DNA of 64,000 bases, taken from assembly GCF_943193125.1 (NCBI RefSeq), contig NZ_CALPCX010000001.1:496001-560000 (forward strand), written 5' to 3'. The notes under the pieces are model-generated. The model saw only the letters and a list, made by a program, of their open reading frames with translations. It was not told the DNA's origin and ran no database searches. How positions within the stretch are numbered: position 1 is the first letter of the stretch; each line of letters begins with the position of its first letter. Source of the DNA: Adlercreutzia agrestimuris. GTDB lineage: Bacteria; Actinomycetota; Coriobacteriia; Coriobacteriales; Eggerthellaceae. The position numbers and the translations under genes are program-made. Of the stretch, positions 60,921-64,000 are shown in pieces.

Positions 60921-61726
60921 CGTCCAATTGGTGATCCAATAAAGCGCTCAGCATTATGCCAGCATAAATCATCCAGTTCACGCTCGGTAAAGCCTGCCGA
61001 GCTGAACTGTTCATACTCTGCAACTGGGTCCCACATGGGGTAATCGCTGCCAAACATAATGCAATCGCAACCCCACATATGAGTGAGTTCGCGTGCACGA
61101 CGCGGACCAAGAAAGCCAAGCGAACTTGATTCGTCAAGAAAGACATTTCCGCGCTGTGCCGCTTTGGTATGTAAAACGTCATAGCCAATTTCATACTGCG
61201 ACCAACATCCAAAATGTGCAGCATCAACCACGAGGTCAGGAAAAGCCTCAAGCACACGAAGCAGGCGATGCGGGTTGGAATAGTCATAGCGGTAGTCGCC
61301 CGAATGAATCACAATGGGAAGCTTGCCTTCAATAATTTCATAAAGCTGCATCAGACGAGGATCATCCATGTTGACCATTTGCGTATCGGGATGAATCTTG
61401 ACACCACGAAGGCCAAGCTCAATGGCTCGATTTACCTCAGCTTCCATGTTGTTAAATTCATGATGCATGGTCATAAAGCCGATAAACTCAGGATGTATGC
61501 GTGCCTGTTCAGCAATGAAGTTGTTGATGGTTGGTACAGCCTTTGCGGAGGTTGCAACTGAATGCACGATAAAGTGAGTGATATCAGAGCACGAAGTGCA
61601 TTCAAGGAGTGCTTCGGCGGTACCAGGAGCTGCCATGGTGACGCCATAAAAGTTCCCGATTGCGTTTACTGCTTTTGCGGCAATTTTCTCGGGATAAATA
61701 TGTGCGTGAGCGTCAACAACAGGCAT
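60917..61726 (-). CDS. Metal-dependent amidohydrolase (Amidohydro_2 family)
   Basis: TIM-barrel hydrolase of 269 residues with the metal motif DAHAHIYPEK at the start, internal His in VIHSGDYRYDYSNPH and DAAHFG, and the terminal Asp in MFGSDYPMWDP. Substrate unknown; relatives include decarboxylases acting on aromatic acids. ATG 61726 is chosen because of GAAAGGTTG and the family start; the longer frame to 61780 lacks a site. It is divergent from the YhgE-like gene. Confidence 0.87.
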   Translation of the reverse strand: MPVVDAHAHIYPEKIAAKAVNAIGNFYGVTMAAPGTAEALLECTSCSDITHFIVHSVATSAKAVPTINNFIAEQARIHPEFIGFMTMHHEFNNMEAEVNRAIELGLRGVKIHPDTQMVNMDDPRLMQLYEIIEGKLPIVIHSGDYRYDYSNPHRLLRVLEAFPDLVVDAAHFGCWSQYEIGYDVLHTKAAQRGNVFLDESSSLGFLGPRRARELTHMWGCDCIMFGSDYPMWDPVAEYEQFSSAGFTERELDDLCWHNAERFIGSPIGR

Positions 61727-61846
61727 GGTCAACCTTTCCATCTTGGTCTTCATAAAGTGTAGGTGAAAAGACGAACGCACGGTATACGGTTTTGTAACCG
61801 CGGGTAAACTGCGCCGCGAACGAACAAATGATGACCAAGTTAGACA

Positions 61847-61852
61847 TATAGT
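61847..61852 (+). promoter_or_regulatory. -10-like element directly before the YhgE-like gene
   Basis: TATAGT lies 8 nt upstream of the GTG start, so the transcript could begin at the start codon. No -35 or Shine-Dalgarno is apparent. Confidence 0.35.
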
Positions 61853-61860
61853 ATGAATTC

Positions 61861-64000
61861 GTGAAGCTTAAATCGTACATCCACGTTATCTTGCAAATAT
61901 TCGCACGTGATCTCCGTCGGCTCGTGCGCAATCCAATTGCGCTTATCGTTGTGTTGGGCGTGTGCTTGATGCCTTCGTTGTATGCCTGGTATACCATTTT
62001 GGCGAATTGGGATCCTTATCAAAACACCAGTTCAATTAAGGTTGCTGTCGTAAATAATGACGAAGGCGCTGAGATGAGCACCTCTGAGCACATAAATGTG
62101 GGGCAGCAAGTGGTAGAAAAGCTTCACGACAATCACGAATTAGGTTGGGAGTTCGTGGATGAAGATGAAGCGCTTGAGCGGGTTTATTCAGGTGAATACT
62201 ATGCCGCTATTATCATCCCAGAAGACTTCTCAAAAGATTTCGCCAGTATAACTACCGGCACATTCGTGCATCCGACGTTGGATTATTACGTCAACGAAAA
62301 ACTCTCGTCAATTGCTCCAAAGGTAACTAATGCCGGGGCTACTGCGCTGCAAGATCAAGTGAACGAAAACTTCGTTGAGACCGTTTCTGAAACCGTGGTA
62401 AAAATCACGCAAGATGCCGGTCAGAGTGCCGAAGATCATGCAAATAGCGCAATTGGTAAACTTGATAGTGGCATTAACGAGGCACGCAATGCTATTTCGC
62501 AAACCGAAAAGCTCACCGAAGAGCTTTCACCAACGATTGATTCCTGTACGCAAACTATAGACGACGCGCAAACGACTCTTTCAAATATTGACTCCACGCT
62601 GCCCGCGCTCAGAGACAAACTTGAAGACGCGCGCAACCAGCTTTCGGCATTGCGCACGTCATCGGAGCACTATGCTGCAACTGCAAGTCAAGATCTCTCG
62701 AAAGCTGCAGCCGAAGTAGGCCGCGCCAGCGCAGAAGCGCTCATTGCTCTTACGAACAGCTCGGTTGAAGTAAGTCGCTTGGAAGACGCAATGCAAACAT
62801 CGCTTACGAGTGCGCAAACGCTGCTTGCGCAAAATCAAGCGCTCATTGAAAGTCTCCGCTCACAGCTTGCAGCTCATCCTGAATATGAGGAGATCATTGC
62901 ACAACTTGAAAAACAAAACGAGGCATACCAAAGGACAATAGATGCATTAAAACCTTGTGTTGACCAGCTTGGATCTGCAGCAAATCAGGCAGAAACAGAT
63001 GCACAAACACTCAATGACAATATTGATGGCGAAGTTGAAAAGGTGCAATCAAGCGACGAAGCATTCCATTCGACAATCTATCCTCAGTTGCTTGGTGCTA
63101 CCGACAACGCGGTTGATGTTTTAGCGGACATGCAAGCAACAACTGATTCATTGCACCCGCTTATTTCTCAAACGCAAGGCATTTTAGTCGAGCTTAAAGA
63201 TACGCTTGCTTCTACTAAAACCAATGTGGAGAACATGACTGCATCTCTTGAAATGCTTGATAAGGAATTGACGCAAACCGAAGCAGACTTATCTTCACTA
63301 CAAGGTTCAGCAGCCGTCAAAGACCTCTCCGAATATCTTGGCGTTTCTGCTGATGAAATTGGCGAATATATGGCAGCCCCAGTAAAGCTTGAGACAATCA
63401 AAATCAATCCCGTGGCAAATTACGGATCAGGTGTAGCACCGTTTTTTAGCAATTTGGCACTCTGGGTGGCCGGGTTCATCTTAATGGCAATTGTTAAGCT
63501 ACGTGTGGATCCAGAAGGTCTGCCTCCCTTTACAACAGGACAGGCATATTGGGGGCGCTGGTTACTTTTTATGGTGCTTGCTTTGCTGCAAGGACTTGTT
63601 GTTTGTGGCGGCGATCTTATCATTGGAATTCAGTGTGAAAACCCCGCGGCGTTTATTTTTGCTGGTTTGGTCACTGTGGTGGTTGATGTAAACATCATGT
63701 TTGCACTAGCCTTTGCCTTTAAACATATTGGCAAAGCAATTGCTGTGATTTTGCTCATTATGCAAATTCCAGGTTCATCAGGCATGTTTCCAGTTGAAAT
63801 GATGCCGCCTTTTTTCCAGTTCATCAACCCGCTCTTGCCCTTTACCTATAGCATTGATGCCATGCGCGAGTCCATTGGTGGCTTTTATGGTATGCATTAT
63901 TGGCAAGATATTGGGGCGCTGTTACTGTTCTTGCCCATTGCCTTGTTTATTGGATTGGTTATTGGTCGCTATGCCTTCAATCTCAATATCTTGTTTGATA
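61861..64000 (+). CDS. YhgE/Pip-family membrane protein (3' end outside window)
   Basis: About 713 residues are visible. An N-terminal TM (about 20-40, NPIALIVVLGVCLMPSLYAWY) and the YhgE motif SIKVAVVNNDEGA are followed by a long extracytoplasmic helical region with repeated Ser/Thr/Gln/Ala heptads (about 190-500) and, from about 520, several ABC-2-like TM segments (LALWVAGFILMAIVKL, WGRWLLFMVLALLQG). Members act in surface-related secretion and include a phage receptor in lactococci. GTG 61861 is the first possible start after an in-frame stop at 61849. Confidence 0.88.
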   Translation, partial: MKLKSYIHVILQIFARDLRRLVRNPIALIVVLGVCLMPSLYAWYTILANWDPYQNTSSIKVAVVNNDEGAEMSTSEHINVGQQVVEKLHDNHELGWEFVDEDEALERVYSGEYYAAIIIPEDFSKDFASITTGTFVHPTLDYYVNEKLSSIAPKVTNAGATALQDQVNENFVETVSETVVKITQDAGQSAEDHANSAIGKLDSGINEARNAISQTEKLTEELSPTIDSCTQTIDDAQTTLSNIDSTLPALRDKLEDARNQLSALRTSSEHYAATASQDLSKAAAEVGRASAEALIALTNSSVEVSRLEDAMQTSLTSAQTLLAQNQALIESLRSQLAAHPEYEEIIAQLEKQNEAYQRTIDALKPCVDQLGSAANQAETDAQTLNDNIDGEVEKVQSSDEAFHSTIYPQLLGATDNAVDVLADMQATTDSLHPLISQTQGILVELKDTLASTKTNVENMTASLEMLDKELTQTEADLSSLQGSAAVKDLSEYLGVSADEIGEYMAAPVKLETIKINPVANYGSGVAPFFSNLALWVAGFILMAIVKLRVDPEGLPPFTTGQAYWGRWLLFMVLALLQGLVVCGGDLIIGIQCENPAAFIFAGLVTVVVDVNIMFALAFAFKHIGKAIAVILLIMQIPGSSGMFPVEMMPPFFQFINPLLPFTYSIDAMRESIGGFYGMHYWQDIGALLLFLPIALFIGLVIGRYAFNLNILFD

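Noticed and set aside
61861-64000. Prophage signal from the phage infection (Pip/YhgE) protein
   Set aside because: The family is a host membrane protein; no phage structural, integrase or lysis gene is nearby.

Overview
The window covers the replication-origin region of a small, moderately AT-rich bacterial chromosome. Gene content and order suggest an actinobacterium of the class Coriobacteriia, probably Eggerthellaceae (Cryptobacterium-like). This placement rests on synteny and gene style only; no database was searched. Pointers are: dnaA-dnaN-recF-gyrB-gyrA on one arm and rpmH-rnpA-yidD-yidC-khpB-rsmG-parA-parB on the other; a GHKL-ATPase/winged-helix gene between dnaA and the origin; a menaquinone cluster with a MenE-MenC fusion; and an arginine/ornithine-antiporter-like permease, as expected of an asaccharolytic anaerobe.

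Layout. 1-20.6 kb is almost entirely minus strand. From the distal end inward it holds dnaB (cut by the window edge), the rplI-rpsR-ssb-rpsF ribosomal/SSB operon, a hypothetical gene, two tRNA-Ser genes, an ABC ATPase, a parvulin-type lipoprotein, a J-domain membrane protein with typA/bipA, tRNA-Ala and tRNA-Ile, a lone plus-strand DUF151 nuclease, gyrA, gyrB, recF, dnaN, dnaA and the GHKL-wHTH gene. About 0.8 kb of AT-rich DNA (20648-21439) with TTTTCCACA-type DnaA boxes, direct repeats and inverted repeats is the likely oriC; transcription diverges from it. The plus-strand arm follows: ribosome/membrane-insertion genes, parA-parB, ddl, a DnaQ-DinG helicase, and a two-gene membrane module that includes a degenerate M28 peptidase. 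Beyond it lie citrate synthase, tadA-ispE, lemA, a DUF2207 protein, an EamA transporter, a shikimate-kinase-like protein, xth, folE, an ACT protein and rlmH. The last part holds a free-standing NrdD-tail-like protein, mscL, menF-D-H-B-E/C, an APC permease, a CNNM/CorC transporter, an amidohydrolase and a partial YhgE/Pip membrane protein.

How it works together. Most genes are co-oriented with replication fork movement away from 21 kb. Three perfect parS sites and three near matches (one of which carries recF's GTG start codon and another menH's) are spread from 3.4 to 52.4 kb, consistent with a ParABS domain around the origin. All four serine tRNA isoacceptors seen here (CGA, GGA, UGA, GCU) lie in this one window. 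menF, D, H, B and E/C cover the steps from chorismate to DHNA-CoA; menA and menG are not in view.

The least explained items are the GHKL-wHTH protein at the origin, a ~120-nt multi-hairpin element next to a parS site (3312-3432), the M28 pseudo-peptidase with its coiled-coil membrane neighbour, and the 121-aa protein carrying a glycyl-radical-like NrdD tail.
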